Shown: positions 1 through 11,032 of the stretch, in pieces | Layout of the letters: every line of letters starts with the position of its first letter | Numbering within the stretch: position 1 is the stretch's first letter | Assembly: GCA_026936325.1 (NCBI GenBank) | Contig: JAPTHN010000042.1 | Location: 1 to 64,000, forward strand | Source: Platynereis dumerilii | Taxonomy: Eukaryota > Annelida > Polychaeta > Phyllodocida > Nereididae | Direction of reading: 5' to 3' | Length of the DNA: 64,000 nt | Translations under genes and position numbers: made by a program | Notes under the pieces: model-generated | What the model was told of the DNA's origin: nothing | Seen by the model: only the letters and a program-made list of their open reading frames with translations | Databases searched by the model: none

Positions 1-473
1 TGATGCAGATAAGGCGAGTAATAATGCTGAAATTATTACAACAGCAATGCAATATATATGATAACATCATAAAACTAATCTTGTATGGTCACAGAGTGCA
101 ATATGAGTATTACAGCCTGTAAACTTGATATACAAAAGATGAATGTTGGTTCATACAGATTGTGGCACTCTGTTAGTCATAATAGCTGATGAAGTGTCAT
201 CTTGTCTACTTTCAACATTGGAAACAAAGAGGCTGTTTGATTAGTCATGATCAAAAGAAGGCCATTTTATTTCTAATTTCTGATTTTAGAGTAAATTTCA
301 GATGGATAATCCTTACATTTGCCTTTCACCAACAAGTGGGATTAGCCTCCTTAAGTCAAATTAACATTGAAAGTATTGGGTATGATCATGGCAAATCATC
401 AGTATGATGATCAATGAATTGCCATTTTCACAATACAAAAGTCTACTCTTTTTGTATATAAGTTTACAGACTG
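1..473. other. unassigned AT-rich stretch
   Basis: Nothing recognisable. A 72-codon open frame at 189-407 has no family features and no splice context, so it is not called. The stretch ends where a hairpin MITE begins. Confidence 0.4.
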
Positions 474-661
474 CACTCTAAAAAATGTCGGGACAAAATT
501 GGTTTTTTAGATTCAAAATGGTTTTTTGAAAAACCAAATTTCAATGCAAAACAAAATGGATTTTCAAAAAAATCCATTTTGGTTTTTTGCATTGAAATTT
601 GGTTTTTCAAAAAACCATTTTGAATCTAAAAAACCAATTTTGTCTGGAATTTTTTAGAGTG
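474..661. mobile_element. CACTCTAAAA hairpin MITE, copy 1
   Basis: Near-perfect palindrome of 188 bp that opens CACTCTAAAAAATGTCGGG and closes with its complement ending TTTTTTAGAGTG. Three more copies lie at 3243, 11234 and 47191. Copies 2 and 4 are flanked by TA on both sides, as expected for Tc1/mariner-type insertion; here the flanks are TG and CA. There is no coding capacity, so it is a non-autonomous element. The whole unit would fold into one long hairpin. Confidence 0.85.
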
Positions 662-801
662 CAGAAGACAGAGAGGAATCAGCAGAACAAGTTCACAAAT
701 AAGTTTTGTGCTATTTCATGCTAAAGAAAAATAATTTAGTCGGGAACAGATCATCACAGCTTACTCATCTCACATGATAAGATTTCTATATTATTATTAA
801 G

Positions 802-2514
802 TACAGCCATGACCGTTAGTTTTCAGTCAGCTGCTATGCTTCACAATGGCGCTATCATTTTCACCAATTATAACAAAGCAAATACTTGCTCAATCTTCAC
901 CAAATTGTCAGGAATTATAATCTGTACACAGTAGAAGATGTTCTGAAGAAAATTGTTGAATGAAAATATGTTATAATTATAATAACTGCAGCAAAATACT
1001 AAATTAGTTGAGATGTAAGCATATAATCAGTGTTGATGCTAAATGTCATTTGCATGATAGTTATAGTCATCAAAGTGTCTGGCAGTGTTTGGCACACACC
1101 AAATTAAGCATTAACGTTAAAATCACAATTATATATGCAGTTTTGACGTTGGTTCATCGGATTTGGTTGAAGTGTTCATAATTAGAAAAATTGTTAATTT
1201 CTCAAGTAAGAACAAAATAGTAAGTTTTTTTCCTTTGATAAAAAATTCATTTGTTTTATCACATTCCACATCTAAGGAAGCAATTAATACAATTTCTGTT
1301 CATATAAGGTAGTGTTCTATCATCCAACTACTTCAAATTTGGCCATACTTAAAGCCAAAATAACTTATGTAAAACCCGACGAACCAGCAGTTAAACCATA
1401 CATGTACATGTATTTATTTTTAACTTTTTCATGAATGCTTACAGCTCTCACAATTGCTCTGAAGAAATCATCTTTTTTCATAGTGTGGACCTATGATGTC
1501 ATAGCTTGAGACTCCATTGGATCCTATGCAACTTGGTGCTAGCTATGATGTCGTTGGTGAAACTGGCCAATAGCATTTCATGTGGACAACTTCATCACAG
1601 CCTTACAATTATGTCATGGCCAGATTAGCCAATAATACCACTGTAAAAACTCAGTTAGAAAGTTTGGGGAGGGGGGTTGCCTTTTTGGTGACTTAAAGTA
1701 ACTGAAATTCAACCAAGCATGGCTGATACGATCACTGGCAATTATACAGTTGTTTACAAACATGCTTCTGGTCTCAATTGAATTTGATATGGAGCTGTCA
1801 AGTTCAAGCATTTTGTGCACTGTTTGTAGATTTGTTGACTGTCCCTTTCAGTGTAAAACTACAACAATTACTTTAATCCTGTATTGCTTTGTTGGCAACC
1901 ACATAACCTGGCATAAATATGAAAACATAAGGATCAATTGACAGCTTTTGAGCAGAGTGGCCCCTCCCCAGGAGTAGTCCAACTTTGCGTCTAAGTTGCT
2001 GTTGTGGTATTATTGGCCACTCTGGCAATGATGCAACTGCAAGGCTATGATGAAACTGTTCACAACGAACGCTATTGGCCAGTTTGACCAGTGGCATCAT
2101 TGATTGCACCAATTTTGCATATTATCCAGTGCTAAGCAATGGAGCATTCACCTACGACATCATAGGTCCACTCTGCCACTGAGAAAAAAACTGATTTCTT
2201 CAGATCAATTGCTAGAGCTGTAATTCGAAGTGCGCCTAACACATTCAGAAACTTTGATGACTATCACCATCATGCAAATGACATGTCGCATCAGAACTGA
2301 TTATATCCTTAAATTTCAACTAATTTAGTATTTTTCCATATGTAACATTCTTTCATTCAACAATTCATTAGAACACCTGCTATTGTGTACGGTCTATAAT
2401 TTCAGACAATTTGATGAAGGTTGAGCAAGTATTTGCTTTGTTGTGATTTTGACAATGATAGCGCCATGGTGAAGCATATAGCAGCTGAGTGAAAAATAAC
2501 AGCCATGGCTGTAT
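802..2514. mobile_element. 1.7 kb DNA element with long inverted ends
   Basis: The sequence from about 802 to 1090 and 1440 to 1620 recurs inverted at about 2030-2260 and 2260-2514. The ends read TACAGCCATG and CATGGCTGTA, so a TA target duplication is possible. The middle holds no convincing protein. The left arm has an extra block (about 1100-1440) with no partner in the right arm. A diverged partial relative of the inner part lies at about 39760-39900. Probably a non-autonomous mariner-like or foldback element. Confidence 0.7.
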
Positions 2515-3242
2515 GTTACTTGCTTATTTCTTTAAGAATTAGTTGAGTTTTCATATCACTTGAATTGTCCAAAGAACGCCTTCTTTTGCCATTTTTGGTA
2601 TTTAAAGTTAATATTTCTAACTAATTATTACAAATGAAAATGCCTCACCTATAATTCTCAGAGATGCCATCTTCCTCTTTGTGCCGTCGATGTGAAGTAA
2701 TTCCGCATGCATGTATGTAGATCAAGTCGAGCCATTTTCGAAGTAAAGAACTTTTTACAAACAATGATAAATGGGACATCGCTTTCGGCATCTGGGAATC
2801 CCATGGTCAGTGAACCGTGAATGGTTTCCAAAAAGGAGGACATATTGTATGTGCATGATTATATTTTTTTAAATTAATATTTTGATGCAGTACAGGCTGT
2901 ATAGAGGTTTGTGCTTTAGACTGCATGGCTTTCACATCTATGTAAACTGTTGCTAACAAATATGGATACTTTTTCTCAGAAATAGTGGAAAAATATGATA
3001 TTGGAACTTCAAAGCTCGAAATGAAAAAAACTAGTTTCATGAAGTATAGGCCTAATGCATTTTTTTCTGATGTTAACTGTCTTTCGATAATTGCTTTTTC
3101 AAATATTAAGCAAGTTTTCGGGTAGTAGGTGTGATTTAAATACACCTTCAAAACATCTACTCACTGTGAAACTGAAGAAATCGTGACAATATTTTTCAGG
3201 CGTTACAATCTTGCCACCATTTGCTCTGTCAAGCGAAACATA
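2515..3242. other. unassigned intergenic stretch
   Basis: AT-rich. Short open frames on the minus strand at 2658-2843 and 2807-3151 show no domain and no useful splice context. Nothing supportable was found. Confidence 0.4.
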
Positions 3243-3397
3243 CACTCTAAAAAATTTCGGGACAAAATCGGTTTTTTAGATTCAAAATGCTTTTTTGAAA
3301 AACCAAATTTCAATGCAAAAAACCAACATGGATTTTTTTAAAAATCCATGTTGGTTTTTTGCATTGAAACCGATTTTGTCTGAAAATTTTTAGAGTG
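3243..3397. mobile_element. CACTCTAAAA hairpin MITE, copy 2
   Basis: Opens CACTCTAAAAAATTTCGGG and ends TTTTTAGAGTG, with TA directly on both sides (3241-3242 and 3398-3399). At 155 bp it is shorter than copies 1 and 4 because part of the right arm is missing, which leaves the arms unequal. Confidence 0.85.
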
Positions 3398-3399
3398 TA

Positions 3400-4329
3400 A
3401 CGGAAAATGGACTACTTCTTTTTTGTCTCTCAGTTCCATGTACTCATTTTTATTTCTTCGAGGAAGTCTTGGTTGACTGATTTTGGGATTTCCTAAAAAT
3501 AAAGTAAATAAACACAAAATCTAGGTACTTCCATTGCTAAAAATATCTTTTGGAAAGAAAAAGAAAATATGGCTACTCGGTCTGGGAATCTTTCCTTCGA
3601 AACATGTCTACTTTCATCAGACGCGAAATCATGAGGCATGCAACAGCAGCATTCGGTGAGTTCCTTGTCAAAATTCTCGAGTGATCTTTTTGCTGATTTA
3701 TTTATTGATGCAATCATCTGATTTAGCAATAATTCTGTCTGTTCATGATTGATTGATAGATATAGCTAAGAAAGTGCAGTGATTAATTTTATGATCAAAG
3801 TACTTAATCTTTAGAGATCGAGAGACTGGTACATACAAATTTTGGTGGTCGATTTATTAATGGTTTCAAAAATCATTGACCGATGTTGCAAAGAAATTTC
3901 ATTTATTGATTCGTCAAGTATCTTTGTTATATATTATTGTTGATAGATTTAATGATTAGTTTTGGTGTTTTGGTTGATTTAGGCATCATTTAGATAAGAA
4001 ACGTGCGGACTATATTTAACAGTAATTTTGGCCCGCTAGACTTATTGGTGCATTACCATTGGATAATATTTTGGATACTATTTTGGTTATAATTTCTTTA
4101 TATGTTTGTAAATCACTGATTGATTTGGGGATAATTCTCGACCTCAGGTATTAATTGGTCCATATAGTTTCTTGCTTTTTCTGGGTGAAAGAATTTAATT
4201 CTTTCCAGGTAGTCTCTATTATTTTAATTTGAAACATATATTTTTGATTCTCATGCTCAAAATAAATAATAATTACACCTGGATTTGTTGTGAAAAGACA
4301 ACCCCAAGCTCCCCCTTCTCGAATATTTA
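3400..4329. other. upstream region of collagen A
   Basis: AT-rich, with tracts of GATTGATTTA-like simple sequence around 3740-4140. A first exon for collagen A should lie here or further upstream, because the first recognised exon appears to start inside a signal-peptide core. No ATG with a phase-1 donor could be chosen with confidence. Confidence 0.35.
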
Positions 4330-7013
4330 ATGCAATGTCAAATCTATTTTATAGTAATTGTCAAATACGGTATTCTATTTGTTCCAGCAATTTTCCTATT
4401 CTGTGCGACGGCCACTGTTGCTCAGGATCCATTTGCTACCGGAGCAACTGGAGCGAGCGGAGCACCAGGATTCCCAGGGGAAAGGGGACCACCTGGAGTG
4501 CAAGGAGGACCCGGATCACCCGGATCGCCTGGATCACCCGGTCCTCGAGGCCCCATTGGACCACAAGGAGCTACTGGACCAATAGGGCCAGCTGGTCCAG
4601 TGGGTCGACATGGACGCGGAATGACTGGGGCAACTGGGGTCAGTGGACTTGCAGGTTTTCCAGGTATAAAATGATATTAAATTTTTAATAAGTTTATTCA
4701 GTGCTTTTATCTCTGTTTTTAATTTTGAAATGTAAACTTGTAGTCTCTCATAATTCATGGGAGGGTTGGTCTAGTGGTAGCGTACTAGATTGCCAATCGC
4801 TTGGTCTACAGTTTGAATCCAGCTCTTGCACAGTCACATGAGCCTATGTTGGACGGCTGTTTCAATCATCCTTTGCCTCATGGCTCTGTCCTCCTTCTGC
4901 CCTAATTAGCCAACTGGTGCATGAATACAGGACGTACATGTATGTAAAGCCCAATCATCCATCCATCAATCAAAAAGTCTCTAATCTCAAGTTTTATTGC
5001 AGGCAGGCCAGGACGACCAGGACAAGTCAGCATCGTAGATGACAACGGAGAAGTGATGAGATGTCCTGCTGGGAAACCGGGACCTGCTGGATTCCGTGGT
5101 CCTCCTGGTGATCCCGGACCACCAGGAAGACGTGGAAGGGACTCTCCAAGGGCAGAAACCTTAAAGTCTTCCGGTGGAAACCTCGGCTGATTTAAGTCTG
5201 AAACCAGACCGACCTATGTCTAAGACCTTCACCTATGCTGGTGAGTGAATAGATAAGTACTGTACATTATGTCGGTTCATTTTTAGATGGGGAAAAATTA
5301 TTTTGTGAATTTCACATTGATGAGGGTAGGTATAAAACTGATGCAGGTGAAATTTTAAGGAAATCCAACAAGAGGAAGGGTCTCCCAACGGCCTTAAAGT
5401 TTCCATGTTTTTTTCGTTTTTGACCATTTTTCTTAATCAGCGGTTCTCTATAACTTTGTCAATATTTGTCATACAGCATTCTAATCGCCATGATTGGAAA
5501 GCTCTCAAAAAGACCTACATTTTGCATACCAACAACAATGGTCTAAGACGATATTTTGACTCCCATTGGCTCTTCGGCCAGCACTTTTTAGAAATGAAAA
5601 TGTTGCAGACTGTCTAATCCTGTTAAAAAAAGGTTTTTGAATTTTTTTCATTGATAATTGCAGTGATTCACACTCTCCAAGTTCCAGAGAGAGCAAATAA
5701 AATATTTTTTTAATTTTTGGCCATGGAAAATCCTGCCTTATGAGCTTGGAAGTTTTAATGCTAAATTTTGTCGGAAGTATGGAAACAAATCAGGGAGAGG
5801 ATGTTATATTTGTATTTTAACTTCATAAGAATTAAATATTGGGCAATATCACTGGTACCATGAGAAGGCTGAGAGTATTTTCTTTCATGTGGTACCACTC
5901 ATGTTGCCCTGTAACAAATTCTGACAAAGATATGATATGAAATGCAACAGACCCCATCTCACATTTTACGAGTTTTAAACTAATTTTAACATCAAAACAT
6001 CATCACTCATAAGCCAGGCACCGCCACAATAAAAATCAAAAAGGTTTTATATTTGGTCATTCTTGAACTAAGAGAATGCGAATCACTGCAACCAATCAGT
6101 GAAAAAAAATTCAAAAGCCTTTTTTTAACAGGATTAAACAGTCTGCAACATTTTCATTCTAAAAAGTGCAAGCTGAAGAGCCAATGGGAATCAAGATATG
6201 ATCGGACTATGAAAAATTAGACAAGGTCTTTTTGAGAGCTTTCCAACCATGGCAATTAAAATTTTGTATGACTAATACTGATAAAGTTATAGAGAACCGC
6301 GGATTGGCGAAAAGGGTCGAAAATTAAAAAAACATTGAAACTTTAAGGCCTTTGGGAGACCCTTCCTCTAGTGGGATTTTCATAAAATTTAAACTGCATT
6401 GTTTTTGTGCCATTCTCAAAAAATAGTAGGGTGTGCGAATTGATATTGACAAAAAAAGTTTTTTTGACCACCCTACTGTACATCCATCACCAATACTGGA
6501 GGATGAGGACTACCACAAAGGAAACTTGGCCAACGCTCCTGTATCCTCAGACCATGGGTGCTTCTATGTGGCTGTCCTGAGCGGTACAGTTGTTTACCTA
6601 AATAGCATGACTATATCGAGGTCCTGCTGATAACATGACATGTCCTCACCCTGAGAGGACCATGTTGAAGGTTTTGCTTGACTTCACAGCTTTTTGCCCT
6701 ATTATCACTTTTTTCAGACCCCCTCCTTTCCCCCTGTGCCATGGGGGGGGGGGGGGGTTGACCACACACTACTCTTATGTTATATTAATAAACTGCTGAA
6801 AGATTTAAACTGATGATCTGTTGGTTTAGCACTACCAATGATCGTGTGGTATTTCGGACTGAATCCCACCACTAATATCTCCTTTTCTTGTTTTCAGTGA
6901 CAGCTTTAGCAGTCAGTGTCATCTGCCTGGTTTCCATGATCGTCGTTCTGTTTTTCTCCGTGACGAATTTGTCAACACTGCGATTAGAACTCCTTCAAAA
7001 TACAAAACTCTGA
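4330..7013 (+). CDS. collagen A: short single-pass membrane collagen
   Basis: Gene-level entry; exons 4388-4663 (or starting at an ATG at 4330), 5003-5240 and 6898-7013. The product runs: hydrophobic core [12 protein letters not shown] like a signal peptide, about 19 Gly-X-Y triplets, an interruption GRGMT, four more triplets, a non-collagen patch containing one Cys, eight further triplets, a linker, one hydrophobic helix (about 17-20 residues around [13 protein letters not shown]) and a 15-18 residue tail. Such proteins form collagen triple helices; here the last exon would anchor them in the membrane. Junctions 4663/5003 and 5240/6898 are both phase 1. Odd: exon 5003-5240 is 238 nt, one base off a multiple of three, so the Gly-X-Y frame stops at TGA 5188-5190 while the frame reaching the strong GTGAGT donor is +1. 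Collagen B is a clear paralogue in exon order, phase and tail sequence. Precise vertebrate orthology is not claimed. Confidence 0.8.
4388..4663 (+). CDS. collagen A exon: signal-like core plus Gly-X-Y
   Basis: Acceptor TTTGTTCCAG ends at 4387; donor GTATAA begins at 4664. Length 276 nt, phase 1 in and phase 1 out (the last codon begins with the G of a glycine). It codes [19 protein letters not shown] and then uninterrupted triplets up to a GRGMT break before GATG. Collagen B has the same kind of break (GNGRT then GATG) at the equivalent place. An open frame continues upstream to ATG 4330, so a start there without an upstream exon is also possible. Confidence 0.85.
4759..4976 (+). mobile_element. 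tRNA-derived SINE, full-length-like
   Basis: Begins with a tRNA-like head: A-box-like TTGGTCTAGTGGTAG at about 4766-4780 and B-box-like GTTTGAATCC at 4811-4820, about 40 bases apart. The body continues to a tail of ATCC/ATCA repeats near 4957-4973. A 5'-truncated copy of the same body lies at 10933-11032 with an 11 bp target duplication, which supports retroposition. It lies in the first recognised intron of collagen A. Confidence 0.8.
5003..5240 (+). CDS. collagen A exon: second Gly-X-Y block and linker
   Basis: Acceptor TTTTATTGCAG ends at 5002. Joined to the previous exon it reads GRPGRPGQV, then a non-collagen patch with MRCPA, then [19 protein letters not shown] and RRGRD. In this frame a TGA lies at 5188-5190. 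The good donor GTGAGT at 5241 is reached only in the +1 frame, which is open from about 5164. A weak donor GTGGAA after 5173 would instead keep the frame and join phase 1 to the last exon. So the exon either has a one-base shift (mutation or assembly error), uses the weak donor, or ends in a soluble form. Confidence 0.7.
5341..6402. mobile_element. 1.06 kb foldback element in collagen A intron
   Basis: The block about 5341-5700 recurs inverted at about 6050-6402; for example GAGGAAGGGTCTCCCAA near 5372 pairs with its complement near 6349, and TTGAATTTTTTTCA near 5637 with its complement near 6105. The arms differ at many sites, so the element is not very young. No protein is coded. The middle part carries a GGTACCA pair. 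The target-site duplication could not be fixed by eye. Confidence 0.75.
6403..6897. other. rest of collagen A last intron
   Basis: Contains a run of 15 or more G at about 6735-6756 next to a C/T-rich tract, a mononucleotide run likely to cause sequencing and assembly trouble. A short inverted pair around TAGTAGGGTG (about 6425) and CACCCTACTG (about 6469) could form a small hairpin. The intron ends with the acceptor TTCTTGTTTTCAG. Confidence 0.45.
6898..7013 (+). CDS. collagen A last exon: membrane helix and tail
   Basis: Acceptor TTGTTTTCAG ends at 6897. Phase 1 entry gives [20 protein letters not shown], a good single membrane segment, then [18 protein letters not shown] and TGA at 7011-7013. 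The collagen B last exon has the same VIC-x3-MI-x-V spacing and an L-x-LEL tail motif, which is the best evidence that the two genes are paralogues. The polyadenylation signal follows at 7048. Confidence 0.85.
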
Positions 7014-7047
7014 AGATATGACAGATTTCTTCAGAATTGTTTGTAAT

Positions 7048-7053
7048 AATAAA
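7048..7053 (+). terminator. polyadenylation signal of collagen A
   Basis: AATAAA 35 bases after the collagen A stop codon, in a T-rich context, so the 3' untranslated region is short. Confidence 0.75.
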
Positions 7054-7686
7054 GTTTTTTAAAGTCAACTTTCAAAATGTTTGACTTTTCTCTCATTTGA
7101 ATTACTGAATGTTGAAAAAAAAAACCCTGATTAAATTGCAGGAAAAAGAAACCTGTAGAAAAAAACAGAAGGGATGATTTAAACCCTGAGGAATCCAGGA
7201 AAAATATAGTACTTTCACTTAAATAAGGAGCAGGGTTGAAATGAATGATAGCTGGTAGGGGCATTTCTTAAGAAGGCATTGCTATATTTTGAAATGAACA
7301 TTCGGAGGCTTCGCGAGCTAGAAAAAACTAATTACTTTTACTGTGAAACAAATAATATCACACCCGAGGATAAATCCAAGCCCCCCTGGTTAATAAATGG
7401 CCGCCCCTTACATTCAGCTGTTTTTGAACATCAATGACCTCACAACAGGCCATCGCATTGAAAGAAACTGTGAATTTGTTATTGCATGAGTAACTTGTAA
7501 CCTCTGTGCTGTAACAAGTAGGTGACTTGTTCTGATAGTACGTACTGAAAGTATGGCTTCACAAACTGTAGCGCATGAGTCATAAAGAATAACATTTCAT
7601 TGATAGAGATATGCCCTCGCAAGTAAAATGCCAGAGCTATTCTGATATTAAAATTGATGACAAGACAGGAGATAGCAAGATAATAT

Positions 7687-7825
7687 CAGTAGCAGATCCA
7701 GGGGGGGTTTAGGTGGTTAAAACCTCCCTTTGGTACATTTTCATGAAAAAGAAAAAATCCGGATATTTTAAGTACATTTTTATTCATAAACCCCCCCCCT
7801 CCAACATTTTCTGGATCCGCCCCTG
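7687..7825. mobile_element. G-rich hAT5-like MITE, copy 1
   Basis: Left end CAGTAGCAGATCCAGGGGG and right end, read inverted, CAGGGGCGGATCCAGAAAA. AATAT stands on both sides (7682-7686 and 7826-7830), a 5 bp target duplication. Elements with related ends lie at 29830 (also a 5 bp duplication) and 17624 (8 bp duplication). No coding capacity. Ends of the CAGxGGCxGATCCAG kind with 5 bp duplications suit the hAT5-type group, but the assignment is tentative. Confidence 0.7.
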
Positions 7826-7829
7826 AATA

Positions 7830-8710
7830 TATGATCAAACAAGTGATGACAATACGCAAAATAATCAGACAATAGATGATAAGACAAGGACTGATCAGAC
7901 AAGTGATCATAGGACAAGAGATGACGAGAAAAACAATAATCTGACAAGATGAGAAACGGAAAGACCAGACAATAATCAATATTATGACAAGAAATATCAT
8001 ACAAGAAAAGATCAGAAAAGCAATAAACATATAAGGAAATAACAGGCAAGAGAGGATCAGACAAGGAATATCAGACAAGCAATAATAATACAAGGAAAGT
8101 TCATATAAGAGAAGATCTGCAGTCAGACAAGCAATAATCAGACAAGGAAAATAAGACAAGCGACACTCAAGTAGGAGAAGATCAGAAAAGCAATATTCAG
8201 AAAAGGTAATATCAGATAAGAGAAGATCGCACAAGTAATAATCTGATCAGACAAATAATGATCAGACAAGCAATTATCATACAAAGTAATATCTAAAAAG
8301 AGAAGATCAGACAAGGGAATATCAGACAAGCAATGATCAGCCTGACAAGGAAAATTCAGACAAGATACAATCTGACAAAAAGATCAGACAAGAAATATGC
8401 AGAGTAGGAAGGATCAGACAAGCAATAATTAGACAATAAAAGAACAAACAAGCAATAATAAGACAAGGAAAGATCAGTGACTGTCAAGCTCTAATCTGAC
8501 AAGGGAAGATCAGACAAGCAATAATGATCAGGCAAGATCAGTGAAACAATATTTAGATATGCCATGATCGGACTATGAAAAATTAGACAAGCAATAACAA
8601 GTCAAGGAAAGATCAGGAAAGTGATAATCAGACAAGAGGAATTAAGTAAGCAGTAATCAGACAAGCACTAAACAGACAATGGAAGATCAGACAAGCAGTA
8701 ATCAGGGAAT
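7830..8710 (+). repeat. degenerate GATCAGACAAG minisatellite
   Basis: About 880 bp built on the words GATCAGACAAG, AATAATCAGACAAGG and AAAAGATCAGACAAG, with a spacing of roughly 10-30 bp and much variation. One strand is almost free of T-rich words and the other is pyrimidine-rich, so long open frames on the minus strand (for example 7686-8234) are by-products. A 28 bp word at about 8569-8596 is shared exactly with the foldback element in collagen A near 6203. Confidence 0.85.
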
Positions 8711-8754
8711 GAAAGATACTGAACAATGTTCTTAGCATTCAAACTGAAAAAAAT

Positions 8755-8842
8755 CATTTTTCATCACACAAAGGTCTAAAATTTGAAACTCACCAAGCTC
8801 TTGGTGAGTTTCAAATTTTAGACCTTTGTGTGATGAAAAATG
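8755..8842. repeat. 88 bp near-perfect palindrome
   Basis: Two 43-base arms around a 2-base centre. Left arm begins CATTTTTCATCACACAAAGG and the right arm is its exact complement as far as read. No TA or other clear duplication seen at the ends. It would form a stable hairpin in single-stranded DNA or RNA. Could be a very short foldback element or a recent palindromic duplication. Confidence 0.9.
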
Positions 8843-9383
8843 TACACTCAAGGCTTGACATGTTTTCACAAATTGTATACATGATGATATAGGCCTATCC
8901 CTGTTCCATTTTAAATTGTTGGGCTATTGGCATCTAAAAACCATGAGTTTTAATGAGTGCCCAGTAATGAGGATATTTACAATTGTTGGTATGTGCAACT
9001 GCAGGCACAATGAAATACCATATTCAGTTATTTAATAGTAATAAATTTCAAATTCACTGTTGTTTTTTGTGGCACCGATGTTTTTAAACCATTTCCCTGC
9101 TGCATCTGTCCATGTCCCTGGTACACGTAAACATAAAATCGGAAATTTCAAAAAAATTAAAAGATCTGGCGATTCCAGTGAAAGAACTTGGAAATCAAAA
9201 ATGTATTTTCTCCCAAAACGCAAAGTCGATCGATTTCCACTTGTTGTGTGTCTTACTTTTATGTGAAATTTTACCATTAATTAGAGAAAGCATATATTAA
9301 ACAAGCCCAATGTGAACAAAAAACTCTTTAAGAGGTTACTTGGTGAGTACAGTGTCTTGCGACACCACATCAAGCCAGACATA

Positions 9384-10154
9384 GAGTAGGTCAGGGCAAG
9401 AAGCCCAGGTCAGGTGAGAGCCCCCCCAGGGTTATATCTAAACTTACATTTTTGGTGCGTTTTCTTAGTGATTGGATTGAAGCTGGAGGCTTTTTAGGTG
9501 ATGTCACTAATTTTCAGGGCAAATAGCACCAAAACATAGTAGAAATTAAAGAAACAAAAAAATATGCATGGTTTTTGTAACTTTGAGTAATTCTTTGTCA
9601 GAAATAATTTTGGAAATTTTTAAAAGTATAATGGATATCTGCATTTCTTCACTTTATGGCCATCACATAAATATGTTTTGGATCATGTTCTTTGCGTTTC
9701 AGATATATAATAGAGGTCAAATTAAAATATTTGTGTTTGGGGCGAGAGGCCCCACAATGGTATGGGGCATGAGGCTCCTCCACTGGGGCCTCGAAGCTGC
9801 TTCAGGAAGAATTTAATAATGTATATACTTTACCTTAAATCTTGAGAAGAAATAAAAGTATGAACAGAAAAATTCAGAAATTCAGAATTTTAAAGTCAAT
9901 AGAATGCCTTAAAAATGATAGAAGAACCCCAAGAAATAACTTTCAAGCTGAATTCGCTCGCAAAAAAAATTGCCATAGGATTTTAATAGGGGGGCCATTT
10001 GCAATTTTTTACAAAATAGCTGTAACTCCTTTATTAAAATTGGTAGACATTTGTTTCACTAGTAGAGTGAAGTGATCCCTTCCTGACAGCATACGGATTG
10101 AAATAATTGACCATAAAAAGTAGGTCAAATCACACCTCGAAGCCCGCGCTACTC
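9384..10154 (+). mobile_element. GAGTAGGTC element, copy 1 (771 bp)
   Basis: Starts after TA with GAGTAGGTCAGGGCAAG and ends GCGCTACTC before TA, so it has short inverted ends and a TA target duplication. A second copy of almost the same length lies inverted at 35256-36037 and matches along most of its length, for example the GGGGCGAGAGGCCCCAC block near 9739. No intact protein is coded. Probably a non-autonomous Tc1/mariner-type element. Confidence 0.75.
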
Positions 10155-10156
10155 TA

Positions 10157-10365
10157 GGCCTAAATAATCTTCAGCTTCCCAGATCTTTTTAAGGCATTTT
10201 TACCAATGTCGGTTTGTATATAGGACGAAGAAATGCTATAATTCTCAATTTTTAATAGTGCCAATTGAACAAATATTGTGGGTAAAATCAATTTTTTTGC
10301 TGTGGGCAGAAAATCTGTTCGGGTGGTCGATCCGGGAAGCTAAAAATTAAAGATGTTTGGCCTTA
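10157..10365. mobile_element. GGCCTAA / AGCTTCCCGGATC MITE, copy 1
   Basis: Left end GGCCTAAATAATCTTCAGC then TTCCCAGATC; the right end reads inverted as AAGGCCAAACATC and then AGCTTCCCGGATC. A related copy with AGCTTCTCGGATC ends lies at 54021-54252. It abuts the preceding element directly, which suggests one inserted at the edge of the other. Confidence 0.65.
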
Positions 10366-10932
10366 TTTTTGCACTCTGCAGGAGATTGAACTCATTGGGT
10401 CTGAGGAATACAGTCCTCTGTTATTTTCAAAGACGGGAACTTGCTTGGTACATTTCCTTGTTACTATAAGTATGGGAATTCCTTTTGAAATAAAAAAGAA
10501 AATAAACAAAAATCATTTTTGGTGACATGGTTGCGCATGAGTAATCACCAGTGCCTTGCATATTTCTTCTAACTCAGAACAACCTCATTAAGAGGGCACA
10601 TTTCATACAGACTGGTCTTCAGAATCAAATGAATATGAGGGCAGAAATATTGGGTAAGTTAACTGTTATCTTATTATGTATATCTTACTGTGCCCCTTAG
10701 CAAAAGACATATCAGAAAAAAAAATCCATGGGGAGAATATTCTCTCCAAAATTTGGTCAACACTAAAAATTATGGTAACAGTACCAAAAAACCAGGGCTG
10801 ATGATGAAATTGATAAAATGAATGATTCTTGAGATATGCAAGTTGAAATGTCAGGTTACAAGAAATCTGGGCTTGAAATTTGGCCAAATGCTGCTAATAT
10901 TATGGCATACTGACGTACCTGCTGCTAAATGG

Positions 10933-11032
10933 TTCCAATCATCCTTCGTCTCATTGCCGTGTCCTCCCCCTGTCCTAGTTAGCCTACCAAGTGCATAAAT
11001 ACAGGACGTGAAGCCCCAAACATCCATCAATA
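10933..11032 (+). mobile_element. 5'-truncated SINE with 11 bp target duplication
   Basis: Matches the 3' half of the SINE at 4759-4976, from TTCCAATCATCCTT to the ATCCATCAATA tail. CTGCTAAATGG stands directly on both sides (10922-10932 and 11033-11043). Truncation at the 5' end with a target duplication of this size is the hallmark of LINE-driven retroposition. Confidence 0.85.

Noticed and set aside
4290-4688. Two further plus-strand frames over the first collagen A exon
   Set aside because: They are offset readings of the Gly-X-Y repeat and lack its pattern.
7686-8329. Minus-strand frames with LSDYCLS-type repeats, membrane-protein-like
   Set aside because: They come from the GATCAGACAAG minisatellite and its neighbouring MITE; no conserved features.
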